A stretch of 64,000 nucleotides of DNA. Source: Prorocentrum cordatum. Its lineage: Eukaryota > Sar > Dinophyceae > Prorocentrales > Prorocentraceae. The position numbers and the translations under genes are program-made. Positions 11,330 through 20,531 of this stretch are shown here, in pieces; positions within the stretch are counted from its first letter, which is position 1, and each line of letters opens with the position of its first letter. The notes beneath the pieces are model-generated. The model did no database searches, was not told where the DNA came from, and saw only the letters and a program-made list of their open reading frames with translations. The DNA is taken from the NCBI GenBank assembly GCA_963575745.1, contig CAUYUJ010020593.1:293179-357178 (forward strand), read 5' to 3'.

Positions 11330-11990
11330 ACGGTGACGGTGCCCGCAAGAGTGTCCACGCGAAAGGACTCCGCGGGGCGGAGCCGGAGCGCCCGAAGAAG
11401 GGCAAGCGACGCAGACTGCTGGCAAGGGTCGCTACTACGTCTCAGGCTAGACCATGGTCGGGGATCTGCTGACCCGGGTCAATCCAGACCCGGGTCAGTC
11501 AGGCCTTGCAGGATCCTGCAAGATCCTCGGAGATCCTGCACCCCAACCCAGGTCAACGCGAAGGATCCTGCAAGCTCATGCAGGATCCTGCGCCCAAGCC
11601 CGGGCCAATGCGACCCTGGCCCTGCAGGGATCCTGCAAGAGCGGGGCGCTCTGGCTGACCCCCGCTTGCACTGACCCCCGTCTCTTGAGCCCCGACATGG
11701 ATCACAAAACAGTGTTCCGGCTCATTCCACAGAGGTGCTGTGGCCACGTCGATCCACTCGTCTCTGGAGGGGAGGGGGCAGGAATGCCCACGCGAGGGGA
11801 CTCCGCGGGGCGGAGCCGCAGCGCCCGAAGAAGGGCAAGCGACGCAGCCTGCTGGCAGGGGTCGCTCCTACGTCTCGGGCTCGACCATGGATCACAAAAC
11901 CGTGCTCCGGCCCATGCCACGGTGGTGCGGCGGCCGCGTCGGCCCACTCCTCTGGTCTGGAGGGGAGGGGGCAGGAGGGCCCAGAGTCGA
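11330..11990. repeat. tandem ~190-bp units with GGATCCTGCA cluster
   Basis: The word CCGCGGGGCGGAGCC followed by GCCCGAAGAAGGGCAAGCG occurs near 11370 and 11800. CGACCATGGATCACAAAAC occurs near 11690 (variant) and 11882, with GGAGGGGAGGGGGCAGGA after each. The spacer at 11460-11650 has at least six copies of GGATCCTGCA or close variants. Confidence 0.75.
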
Positions 11991-12027
11991 GCCTACCATC
12001 CGGAGCGGCGGATGGGCGTGGACCGGA

Positions 12028-12215
12028 CCGGCGGAGATCGGCAGCCGAGCCGGGAAACGTCGAATCGGCGGGCACCGGCAGGCTGGTATGCCTCCAGTGG
12101 AAAATCGGAGTCCAAATCGAAATCCCAAGCCGCATCGAATCGGAATCGGAAGCCATCGAAGTCGAATCAAACCGACTCGGCGGAAAAGAAACGAGCCCTG
12201 AGGGGGGAGGTTCGG
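12028..12215. repeat. dispersed repeat D1, copy 1 (partner 62775-62968)
   Basis: Both copies run GGAGATCGGCAGCCGAG, GGGAAACGTCGAATCGGC, CGGAATCGGAAGCCATCGAA and end at AAACGAGCCCTG. They lie about 50 kb apart in the same orientation. The inner part is built from AATCGGA and TCGAA words. Confidence 0.85.
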
Positions 12216-12411
12216 TAATCATGTCCCTCTGCCGTATCGTGTCGGTGGGGACTGGATGTTTTCCAAATTATTCCAGGTGTCTCCAAATGCCGGGGTCTCC
12301 TCCGAGCTCCCGCGGCCCACGAGCACCGGGGCGCTGATGCTTGTCTGAGTGCGGGCCTCCAGACTCTTTTCTTGGCCCATCGGTTTGTCAAAAGACAACA
12401 TCAGTCCTCAC

Positions 12412-12650
12412 TCCTCCTCCTCCTCCAGCCTCCTCTCACCTCCCTCCTCCGCCCACTCCTCGTCCTCAACCTCCTGCTCGTCCTCCTTCCCTTCTCACCT
12501 CCCCTTCTCGTCCCTTCTGATCAAGCCCTCTGCTGCTGATCGTCCTATTTCTCCTCCTCCTCCTCCTCCTCCTCCTCGTTCTCCTCCTCGTTCTCCTCCT
12601 CCTCCTCCTCCTCCTCCTCCTCCTCCTCCTCCTCCCCATTCCTGCCTCGT
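12412..12650. repeat. (CTC)n tract, interrupted
   Basis: This is polypyrimidine trinucleotide repeat with C/T-rich interruptions. It is purest at 12550-12635. Confidence 0.95.
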
Positions 12651-12918
12651 AATCCCTTCTCCCTCCTCCCTACGCCCTCGTCCTTCCCCTTACGAATATG
12701 ATGCATCGTCTGCAGACTGATAAGCTGATGATGACTATCTTCATTAATACTCTCATGGGTATGACTCCCACTATGTGCTATTACTCTAATTGTTGTTCGT
12801 GTACATCATCATCCCTCTTTCACTTCCTCCGTCCTTCCGGCCTCCTTCCTCCTGCCTCCTCCGTCCCGGCTGCCTCCTCCCTCGGCCTCCTCGCTCCTTC
12901 CTCACCCTGGCAGCAGTG

Positions 12919-13272
12919 TTAGCAAGAAAGCGGCCAACGCATATCCTCTCCTTTTGCGGGGAAGGCCCGACCAGACGCGGCTCGGGGAAGACTGCGACCT
13001 TGCACGATGATGGCCAGGAGGACGAGGAGAGCGACGACTAACAAGGGAGCCACGGCGAAGCAAGCGACGAGGTCCTCCATGAGCAGCGTCAGCTCCATCC
13101 TCCGCTCGATCCTGGCGATATGCTGAGCCGTGGGGGAAGGGAGGAGGCTTGCTCGGCTCGTCAGGGCAAACTCGATGGGCGGGGAAAGTGAAGGCGCTCT
13201 GCCCAACTGTGCCACGGACGACCCGCCCCCCCCGTCAAGGTCTGCCGCCATGATGCCCACAGCCGACTGCAT
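12919..13272 (-). CDS. hypothetical small membrane protein (candidate)
   Basis: The frame from Met at 13272 gives 117 residues. The open frame extends upstream to 13467 but that part looks less protein-like. Near the middle lies a single strongly hydrophobic segment (FAVAPLLVVALLVLLAIIV) preceded by an amphipathic charged stretch (ARIERRMELTLLMEDL), as in a one-pass membrane protein. Third codon positions are almost all G or C in this part, as in dinoflagellate genes, whereas the other frames are not. No family was recognised. It could also be an exon of a larger gene. Confidence 0.35.
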   Translation of the reverse strand: MQSAVGIMAADLDGGGGSSVAQLGRAPSLSPPIEFALTSRASLLPSPTAQHIARIERRMELTLLMEDLVACFAVAPLLVVALLVLLAIIVQGRSLPRAASGRAFPAKGEDMRWPLSC

Positions 13273-13880
13273 CGCGCAGATGATGAGGCTGTGGAGACAC
13301 GGGGGGGCGGGAAGGGGGGAGGAGGCGAGGACGTAGGGGCACCTAACTTCGCGCGTCGCGCTGCGCGAAGCGTGAGTAAACTTCGCGCTCTCGCGCCCCC
13401 CCCTCCCCAAAGGAACAGAAAGGAACATGACGACGAATCGGAGCCGAACCGCGACGCGCGAATCCACTCGCGCCCTCGAGGGCGCCCTGGAGGACGAGGG
13501 GGGGGGAAGGGGGAGGGGAGGGCGACGAGGGGGGGGGGGCGGAAGGGGAGAAGAGCGGATGCGGCGGAGCAGGTCGAGGGATTGGGGCAGGGCAGGGCTC
13601 GAGCCAAACGGTGGTTTGGCAATCTCGTGGACGTTTTCGCTTTGACTTCGTTCTGCAACAAATGTGGAGCGAAGACAGAACTAGGGATGACGAAACCAAA
13701 ACGAAAACGGAAAGCACTGTTGAACTCGAGCCCTGGGGCAGGGCAGTGCAGGGCGGAAAAGCGGCGCTCGGACGGCGGAGGGATGCGTGGTGGGGGGTCA
13801 AAACGGAAAAAATGAAAGAGGGAGGGACAGCAGTCGGGAGTTTGCTAGAATACCCTGCCCAATTCTCCGGTGGCCCGACG

Positions 13881-14262
13881 GCCTCCTCCTCCTCCTCCTC
13901 CTCCTCCTCCTCCTCCTCCTCCTCCTCCTCCCCCTCCTCCTCCTCCTCCTTCCCTCCCCTCCCTCCTCCTCCCCCCTCCTCGTCTTCCTCTCCTCCTCTC
14001 CTCCACCTCCTCCTCCTCCATCTCCTCCTCCTCCTCCCCCTCTCCCCCTCACCCCTCCCCTCCCCCTCCACCCCCCACCCTCACCCCGACCCCTCCTCCT
14101 CCTCCTCCCCTCCTCCTCCTCCTCCTCCCTCCTCCCCTCCTTCCTCCTTCCTCTTCCTCTCCTCCTCCCTCCTCCTCCTCCTCCCCCTCCCCCTCCTCCT
14201 CCTCCTCTCCTCCTCCTCCTCCTCCTCCTCCTCCTCCTCCTCCTCCTCCTCCCCCTTCCTCC
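13881..14262. repeat. (CTC)n tract
   Basis: 380 bp of CTC repeats with C-rich interruptions. Open frames across it are poly-Ser, poly-Pro or poly-Leu artefacts. Confidence 0.95.
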
Positions 14263-15080
14263 TCGCCCGCCAGCGCCTCCAGGAGAGTGTTGGTGGTAAC
14301 CCCAGGATTCTCAGGGTGTCCCAGACGGCCTCCAGGGCCCCCCGCCCCACGAGGCCCAGAGGGCCCCAGGGGCTCCAAAACGGAGCGCAAAGCTGGGGGC
14401 ACCTTGGGCCAGGGGCACTTCTAGCAACACCCGAAACATGGGGGTGGGGCACGCGAGAGAGGAGAGGGGCGCAGCGACGAAAACAACAACGAGGGCAACA
14501 GCAAGGAGATCGCCCGAGACTGCGCAGTATATATATAAATGTATATATATATATATGTGTATACAGCGTCGGCCGCTTATGCCTCATAACCACGCATGCA
14601 CAACTCATCCCACGGTGGGTAGTCTCTCGGCCAAGCATCCTCGGTGCCCCAAAAGGACCGCTCTACAGCTGAACCGTGAGGGAGGTTTCACACCGCACTC
14701 TACGCATCTCAAGCTGTATCCACACCGCACGCTAATCATGTCATTGTTCATGCGTACGGCCGATGTGAACAGTCCAAGCTCATACAATGCCGTCCAAATG
14801 TCGTAGGCTCTGGGCGGAACGTCCTCAGGTCCCAGTCCGTTTCGTTTGCGCATGCGCCACAATGCACAATACTGCCGGGCCGCAAAGTTTAAGCCAACGG
14901 AGTCCGAAGCTCTTCTGGGCAGTCGGGCTACGCCTCCCGAAGCCCAGGGGCCGTGGTTCATACTCCAAGCTTCCATGCACTGAGATGGCCCAAAGGCCCG
15001 CCCTGGGCCGCTCTGGGAAGTTCCTTGGGCCATCTTGGCGGCCCTGGGGGCTCGCGCAGGGCGCCAACATCACTAGATCG
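14263..15080. other. unassigned, short TA tract
   Basis: No coding frame was recognised. A TA/TG microsatellite lies at 14526-14570. Confidence 0.4.
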
Positions 15081-15082
15081 AC

Positions 15083-15182
15083 GACCTGCCAGTCCACCCC
15101 AGCCCAACCCGAAGATCCAGATTTCGGGCTGGGGGGAGGGTACGGGTTCCACGTGTTTTTCCCAATGGTCCCCGACGCCCCA

Positions 15183-15279
<97 letters not shown>

Positions 15280-15350
15280 ACACACTCTGGGAATGGAGCG
15301 CAAAGTAGGGTCTTCTGGTTGGGTCGGGGTGCTTCGGTTGGTGGTGGTGA
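15083..15350. mobile_element. MITE family M4, copy 1, expanded by a CA microsatellite
   Basis: The left end (CCACCCCAGCCCAACC) is the inverted counterpart of the right end (GGTTGGGTCGGGGTG). Left and internal parts match the copy at 59332-59498 (CCCAACCCGAAG, TTTCGGG, GGGTTCCACACGTGTTTTT-like). A compound CA/CGCA tract sits inside and accounts for the extra ~100 bp. Confidence 0.65.
15180..15286. repeat. compound (CA)n(CGCA)n(CA)n microsatellite
   Basis: Alternating purine-pyrimidine throughout, with about eight CGCA units in the centre. The sequence is prone to Z-DNA. Confidence 0.97.
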
Positions 15351-15429
15351 ACGACCTACGCGCTTGCAGGATGTCCGCAAGCTCGTCGTGACGGTCTGAA
15401 GAGCGTACAACGCAGCCCCAGAAGATGTA

Positions 15430-15700
15430 CCCAAGAGGGCCCAGGGAGGGGGAAAATTCGAAGAAGCCTCGAGAGTACTCGAGAGCCCGTTCCCAGGAAG
15501 CCGTTCCTCAAAAGTGGCCCCCAGCGCCGCAAGCCAGATTTCAAGGTGTCGCAAGAGGCCTCAAACCGTTCCCAGGAATCCGTTACCTGAAGATGGCCTC
15601 AAAGCCGCATGCAAGCCTTCAAAGCGCCACAAAGAGGCCCCCAGGGGCCTCCCGGAAGCCCCAAAAGACTCCCAAGAGGCTTCATAGAAGAATGGTCCGC
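15430..15700. repeat. degenerate CCCCAAGAGGC-type short tandem repeat
   Basis: Loose repeats of CAAGAGGC, CCCCAGG and CTCAAA words. The same type recurs at 50690-50960, 51590-51740 and 62995-63440. Confidence 0.6.
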
Positions 15701-16520
15701 GGAATGGGGGATCAGAAGAGACAAGAAGAGGCAAAAGTAGAGGCAAACCGTGTTATGGCAGTGGCGGCACTCTGCAGACCACACACAACATTGAGGCAAA
15801 AGAAGATATTGGGAAAGCTCGGGGGAGTCTTCAGCACCCGCTTCAGACACTGGTCGATGAACATATCCTGCGGCAGGACACAGCACTGCATGACAAACTG
15901 ACCCACGATACAACACGTATACACACAAGTTGCGATTCAGCCCTGCGTCATGGCTCACGCTGCAAGATCACCGGATAATAAATACGTTCGAGTGTCGACT
16001 CACGTGATTTCTTGTACAACATACTTAAAACGCCTCTCGAAATACGTTTCTCTCCTGGGCTTCGAGTTGTAAAGGAACGGCTCGTCACGAGACGAAAGTG
16101 AACATGTCGTCGCAAGGGTGCTTGCAGTGAAGAGGAAGAGGCGTTTATGATGAATGGGAACCCAGCAAACAAGCGAAATTCCCCTGATAGACTGTCCGCC
16201 TAGGTGCAAGCTCGACGCCGCGCACAGACAAATCAAAATTTGACAAATCGCTTGGTCACGTGCGCCTCATCATGTATTGGGTGCCTGCTGCTGATGCCGC
16301 TGTGTCTCTTGCCGGGGCCTTCCGATCCCGAGAGCGCCCCAGCAGCGGCCCTGGAAATCAATCGCCGATGCAGCGCACATCCCCCTCAGTACATCCCCGT
16401 CTCCCTACTTGTCCGCGATGTCTCTCGTCCATCCCGTCTCCTTCGGTGCGTCACCCCTCCCTGTCGCACCTCCCGGTATGTCGGTGGAGCGGGCAAGACG
16501 TTCCGCCTGAGCCTTCCTCA
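15701..16520. other. unassigned, no gene seen
   Basis: Nothing recognisable is seen. No frame has protein-like composition over more than about 40 codons. Confidence 0.4.
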
Positions 16521-16528
16521 CACACTTA

Positions 16529-16709
16529 CTCCAGATTTCGTAATAAAAGGGAGGGGGTCCGGACCCTCAAAGACAAGCCATTTCAGACCTCCCCCGTGGG
16601 AGAACCCTCCAAAACATCGTCCCCAGACCCCCCCAGGCCCTCCAAGATAGCCTGGAAGAGACCCCCCCCCCGAAATGAGACCCCCCTCCCTTTATTACGA
16701 AATCTGGAG
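16529..16709. mobile_element. Stowaway-like MITE M1, copy 1
   Basis: The ends are inverted repeats of about 30 bp (CTCCAGATTTCGTAATAAA and its complement), flanked by TA on both sides (16527-16528, 16710-16711). TA target duplication and CTCC ends are those of Tc1/mariner-derived MITEs. No coding capacity; 181 bp. Confidence 0.88.
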
Positions 16710-16909
16710 TACCGTGCGGACATGGCAGTCCGCAACAACTGCATGGCTGGACGGGGCGTCTTCTCGGGAGGGGACTCCCGCCGCAGCTCCGCGCGCACTC
16801 GTCGTCCAAGGAGGCAGTCGCTTCAGGGACGGAGGGGCTGGTTGTCGGCATGTTGCTCTCGCCCGAGCGCCGCGCACGTGCGCCTCCAGACGATGCAGCA
16901 GTGCCCAGG

Positions 16910-16981
16910 ATGGAGGGCGGCCCTTTGTCAAACGACGGCTCTCGCCTCGTCGTCGCGCGCCGCACAGTGCAGCAACGTTTA

Positions 16982-17037
<56 letters not shown>

Positions 17038-17112
17038 GGGATGGAGTTCAGGTGGTTGTCGAAAGGGAGCTCCCGCCTTAGCGCCGCGCACGTATATGTT
17101 TCAACGCTGGAT
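16910..17112. repeat. diverged monomers of the 83-bp satellite, with a TA tract
   Basis: GAGCTCCCGCCTTAGCGCC followed by GCGCACG at about 17068-17094, and a weaker copy at 16914-16975, match the core of the satellite at 53640-54640 about 37 kb away. A (TA)n tract at 16980-17036 separates them. Confidence 0.65.
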
Positions 17113-17573
17113 GCGAATGGAGATAGGAAAATGCGTTCGCCATGCGGTTATCGCTCGAGACTTCCCCACTCGCAAGGACCCGATGCTTCAACACATGTAG
17201 CACTGCACGGATCAAAGGAGGTTCCTTTCACATTGAGATCTCGCTTGAGACGTCCAATAAATCTATGAACAAATGGTAAATGTGTGCACAGGGTGGGGGG
17301 TGGTCCTCTTTCTCCCCGGACAACTGATCGGACTGTATGATCATAGTTGCTCGCATTCTTGAATACGTGACAGAAGGATGCAAGGCCAGTTCTGTTCAAA
17401 CCGGTGCCTTCGAGAACAGGACAGGCCCATGTAGTGCTGGTCTTCGAAAGAGGGCGCTTGCCGTAGCGAGAAGGGAATATTGCACGAACGTGCGAGGAGG
17501 GGACCAGGGACGGGTGGGTGTAGTGCCGCATCGCTGACACAACTTGGGTCCTCTCAGGAACGTCATCAGGCTA

Positions 17574-17752
17574 CTCCAGATTTCGTAATAAAAGGGAGGG
17601 GGTCCGGACCCTCCAAGACAAGCCATTTCAGACCTCCCCCGTGAGAGAACCCTCCAAAACATCGTCCCCAGACCCCCCCAGGCCCTCCAAGACAGCCTGG
17701 AAGAGACCCCCCCCGAAATGAGACCCCCCTCCTTTTATTACGAAATCTGGAG
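17574..17752. mobile_element. Stowaway-like MITE M1, copy 2
   Basis: 179 bp, about 95% or more identical to copy 1 in the same orientation, with the same terminal inverted repeats and TA flanks (17572-17573, 17753-17754). Differences are a few substitutions and C-run length. Confidence 0.88.
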
Positions 17753-17893
17753 TACATTTCAATGCAACGTGCCCTATAGCTCGGAGAGACCGTGCGTACG
17801 TAAAATGTGCCCACCGCCGGGGCCCCTTACACGTACGGCCCCCTGCGCAGCCACGAAAAGCCCAGGAACAATCCTCGTCACCTGCCCTTGCAA

Positions 17894-17936
17894 TCCTCCT
17901 CCTCCTCCTCCTCCTCCTCCTCCTCCTCCTCCTCCT
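17894..17936. repeat. (CTC)14
   Basis: Pure CTC tract. Confidence 0.95.
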
Positions 17937-18182
17937 GCTACTCCGCGACCATTTTGGTAGGGAGGCCGCTTCGCGCCCAAGCCGCTCTTCGCCAAAAAGA
18001 AGCTTTGGACGCCCGAAATGGGTACGGAAAACATGAGCACAATGCCCGCCAACAACTGTTGTCCAGAACCAACAGCGGCCGCTGTTGGGCAAGAGGCCTT
18101 CTGTCTCAAATGGACACAGACCGCGGCGGCGCGGACATTGAGTCCCGTTCACAATTAACAGCAACTGCTGCTTGGCATCTCG

Positions 18183-19010
18183 TATTCCTCCTCCTCCTCC
18201 TCTCCTCCTCCTCCTCCTCCACCTCCTCCTCCTCCTCCTCCCCCCCCCCGCCTCCATCCTCCTCCAACCTCCTCCTCCTCCTCCTCCTCTCCTCCACCCA
18301 TCATCATCATCATCATCAACATCATCATCATCATCCCCCCCCTCCCCTCCCCCTCCCCCTCCTCCACCTCCTCCTCCTCCTTCTCCTCCTCCTCTTATTA
18401 TGTTTCACCTTCATATTAGTATTCACCGTATTAGCATGTTTCTTCTTAGTATTAGTATCATTAGTCTGCTTTTCTTCTGTTACCAATATGAGCATTACTA
18501 TTCTTCGTCGTCTTCATACTATTAAGATTATGAGTAGCCTCCTACCCTCTCCTCCTCTTCCGCCTCTTCCTCCTCCTCCTCCTGCTGCTCCTCCTCCTAA
18601 CCCATCCCTCCTCCTCCCCTGCTCCTCCCCCTCCTCCTCCTCCTCCTCCTCCTCCTCCTCCTCCTCCCCTCCTCCTCCTCCTCCTCCTCCTCCCGCCCTC
18701 CTCCTTTCCCTCCTCCTCTCCCTCCTCCTCCTCCTCCTCCTCCTCCTCCTACCTCCTCCTCCTCCTCCTCCTCTCCTCCTCCTTATCCTCCCCTGCCTCT
18801 ACCTCCTCCTCCTCCTCCTTCCTCCTCCTCCTCCTCCTCCTCCTCCCTCTCCTCCTCCTCCGCCCTCCTCCTCCCTCCCCCTCCTCCCTCCTCCTCACTC
18901 CTCCTCCCTCCTCCTCCTCCTCCTCCTCCTCCTCCTGCCTCCAATCCTCCTCTCCTCCACCTCCACCCTCCTCCTCCTCCCACCCTCCTCCTCCTCCCTC
19001 CCCGCCTCAT
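18183..19010. repeat. (CTC)n tract with CAT and ATT interludes
   Basis: CTC repeats are interrupted by (CAT)n at 18297-18332 and by an AT-rich stretch at 18392-18540 made of ATT/AGT/CTT-type trinucleotides that keep the 3-bp phase. The long open frames are artefacts. Confidence 0.93.
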
Positions 19011-19206
19011 CATCATCATCATTCATCACCCTCCTCAACCTCAATCCTCATCCTCATATCCCATCATCCTCATCGTCATCCACATCATCACCTCATCCTC
19101 ATCCTCTATCCCATCCTCAACCTCATCATCATGATCATCATCATCATCCATCATCATCATCATCTCAACATCATCATCATCATCAATCATACATCATCAT
19201 CATCAT
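19011..19206. repeat. (CAT)n tract, left flank of the YR retroelement
   Basis: Degenerate CAT/CCT repeats become purer CAT towards 19206, where the element's B2 repeat starts. A second CAT tract resumes at 25876 on the far side. Confidence 0.93.
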
Positions 19207-19357
19207 CCTGCGCGCCACCCGTGCCAGAGAACGTTTTGTGTTCGCAGGCCAGGCGAGAGATCACTGAACACGGACCGACTCATGCCAAAGAGAGCGGGCA
19301 GTGGGGGAGGAAAGGGAGCAGGAAGGAGGACACACCACCACCACCGACGAGGAGGGG
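19204..19357 (-). repeat. split direct repeat B2 (outer 3' end)
   Basis: 154 bp matching B1 except for one fewer T in the TTTTT run. The outer edge merges into the CAT microsatellite. Confidence 0.95.
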
Positions 19358-19378
19358 AAAAAGGGGAGGGAGGGCGGG

Positions 19379-19494
19379 CGAGAGAAAAGGCTGCGGAGGC
19401 AGATAAAGATGACCTTATCCAGCAACTCCGAGATGGACATTGATGTCCAGCGGCACTCATTCTGCCCCAGGATGAAAGTTCAAGAACACCCATC
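19379..19494 (-). repeat. split direct repeat A2
   Basis: 116 bp identical to A1 at 25761-25876 except two bases near 19471-19474. It shares its four edge bases (CATC on plus) with B1. Confidence 0.95.
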
Positions 19495-19645
19495 CTGCGC
19501 GCCACCCGTGCCAGAGAACGTTTTTGTGTTCGCAGGCCAGGCGAGAGATCACTGAACACGGACCGACTCATGCCAAAGAGAGCGGGCAGTGGGGGAGGAA
19601 AGGGAGCAGGAAGGAGGACACACCACCACCACCGACGAGGAGGGG
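19491..19645 (-). repeat. split direct repeat B1
   Basis: 155 bp. It directly adjoins A2, so B1/A2 forms the junction expected in the circular cDNA. Confidence 0.95.
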
Positions 19646-19701
19646 GAAGGAGAGGGACCCCAAGTCCCAAGATGGTTACTGGCAAAATGCCGTCAAAACG
19701 A

Positions 19702-20508
19702 TTAAATGGATATCATTTGTTGCACACGGGCCAGGTGCAGGCTCTGGACAGTACGCATGATTGCGGAAGCAAAGCAGTTGGCCATCCTCCTGGGGTAACT
19801 TTGCGCGACCTGGGTCCAGAGCTTTCCAGAGGCTGGGTCGCGACCAGTGAGGACGATGTGGGGCTTGAGCGTGTGAGCGCAGATTCCCCCTCGCAAATTA
19901 CACAACTTGGGCAAGCGGATTCTGAATCCGCTGCACCACGCCTGGACACGAGTGCGTTTCCTCCATCGGGTCCCGAACCCGCAGAAATCAAAAACAAGGC
20001 TTTGAGAGCTAGGGTGAGAGGCGAGTTTCAAGAGAGGGGGAACAGACCACAAGAAGGAGGAGGCAGGGTTCTCGAGGAAGGCAGGGGTCCCAAGACGCAG
20101 ACATGCTCGAATGACTTTCAGAGAAAAGATAGCCTGACTGTTGCCGTGTCGTGCCGCGGCCAAGGCTCGGCCCTGGAGGCCTGGGAGCCCCCAGATTGCA
20201 TTTGGTGCACGCAGTCTACGCCAGCTGGATTCTGGGGGGCCGTGGCGCGCCTGGGACCACGTGTTACAAGGGGTGCCGAGCCAGACGGCCAGCACGAGCC
20301 CTGAGGAGACCCAGCCGAGAAGGGTGCGTTGGATGACAGGCCGATCCAAATCAAACCACGGACGAGAAACGATGTCTGCAGCGATCACACCATACCCCAG
20401 ATTTTTCACCCCTCGGCTGAGCCCCTCGGAGCCTGCAAAGAGCTCTAGAAAACTATGTCGTTTGTTGCGACGGGCAGCCGACAGCGCTGCCCTGAGCAAT
20501 GAGCGCAT
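19702..20508 (-). CDS. SAM-dependent DNA methyltransferase-like protein of the YR element
   Basis: 268 codons from Met at 20508, 24 bp after the recombinase stop; the frame is also open far upstream, so the start is a choice. The N-terminus has FLELFAGSEGLSRGV followed by an Asp-containing strand (VIAADI), like motif I of Rossmann-fold methyltransferases. LGTPCNTWSQARHG (20232-20283) resembles the Pro-Cys motif IV of C5 methyltransferases, and AFLENPASS (about 20055-20075) resembles motif VI (ENV). A later FGTRWRKRT block is shared with uncharacterised dinoflagellate proteins. No target-recognition domain is obvious. Function as a methyltransferase is inferred from motifs; catalysis is unproven. 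Classic DIRS elements carry an adenine-type methyltransferase, so a C5-like one after the recombinase is unusual. Confidence 0.7.
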   Translation of the reverse strand: MRSLLRAALSAARRNKRHSFLELFAGSEGLSRGVKNLGYGVIAADIVSRPWFDLDRPVIQRTLLGWVSSGLVLAVWLGTPCNTWSQARHGPPESSWRRLRAPNAIWGLPGLQGRALAAARHGNSQAIFSLKVIRACLRLGTPAFLENPASSFLWSVPPLLKLASHPSSQSLVFDFCGFGTRWRKRTRVQAWCSGFRIRLPKLCNLRGGICAHTLKPHIVLTGRDPASGKLWTQVAQSYPRRMANCFASAIMRTVQSLHLARVQQMISI

Positions 20509-20531
20509 TCGGGCGGCCACCTGTCGATCGC

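Noticed and set aside
17807-19267. 486-codon plus-strand frame
   Set aside because: Made almost wholly of CTC, CAT and ATT repeats; poly-Ser/Leu/Pro/His.
19203-19685. 160-codon minus-strand frame with an internal peptide repeat
   Set aside because: The repeat is simply B1 and B2 being translated; the copies fall in frame because A2 plus spacer keep phase.
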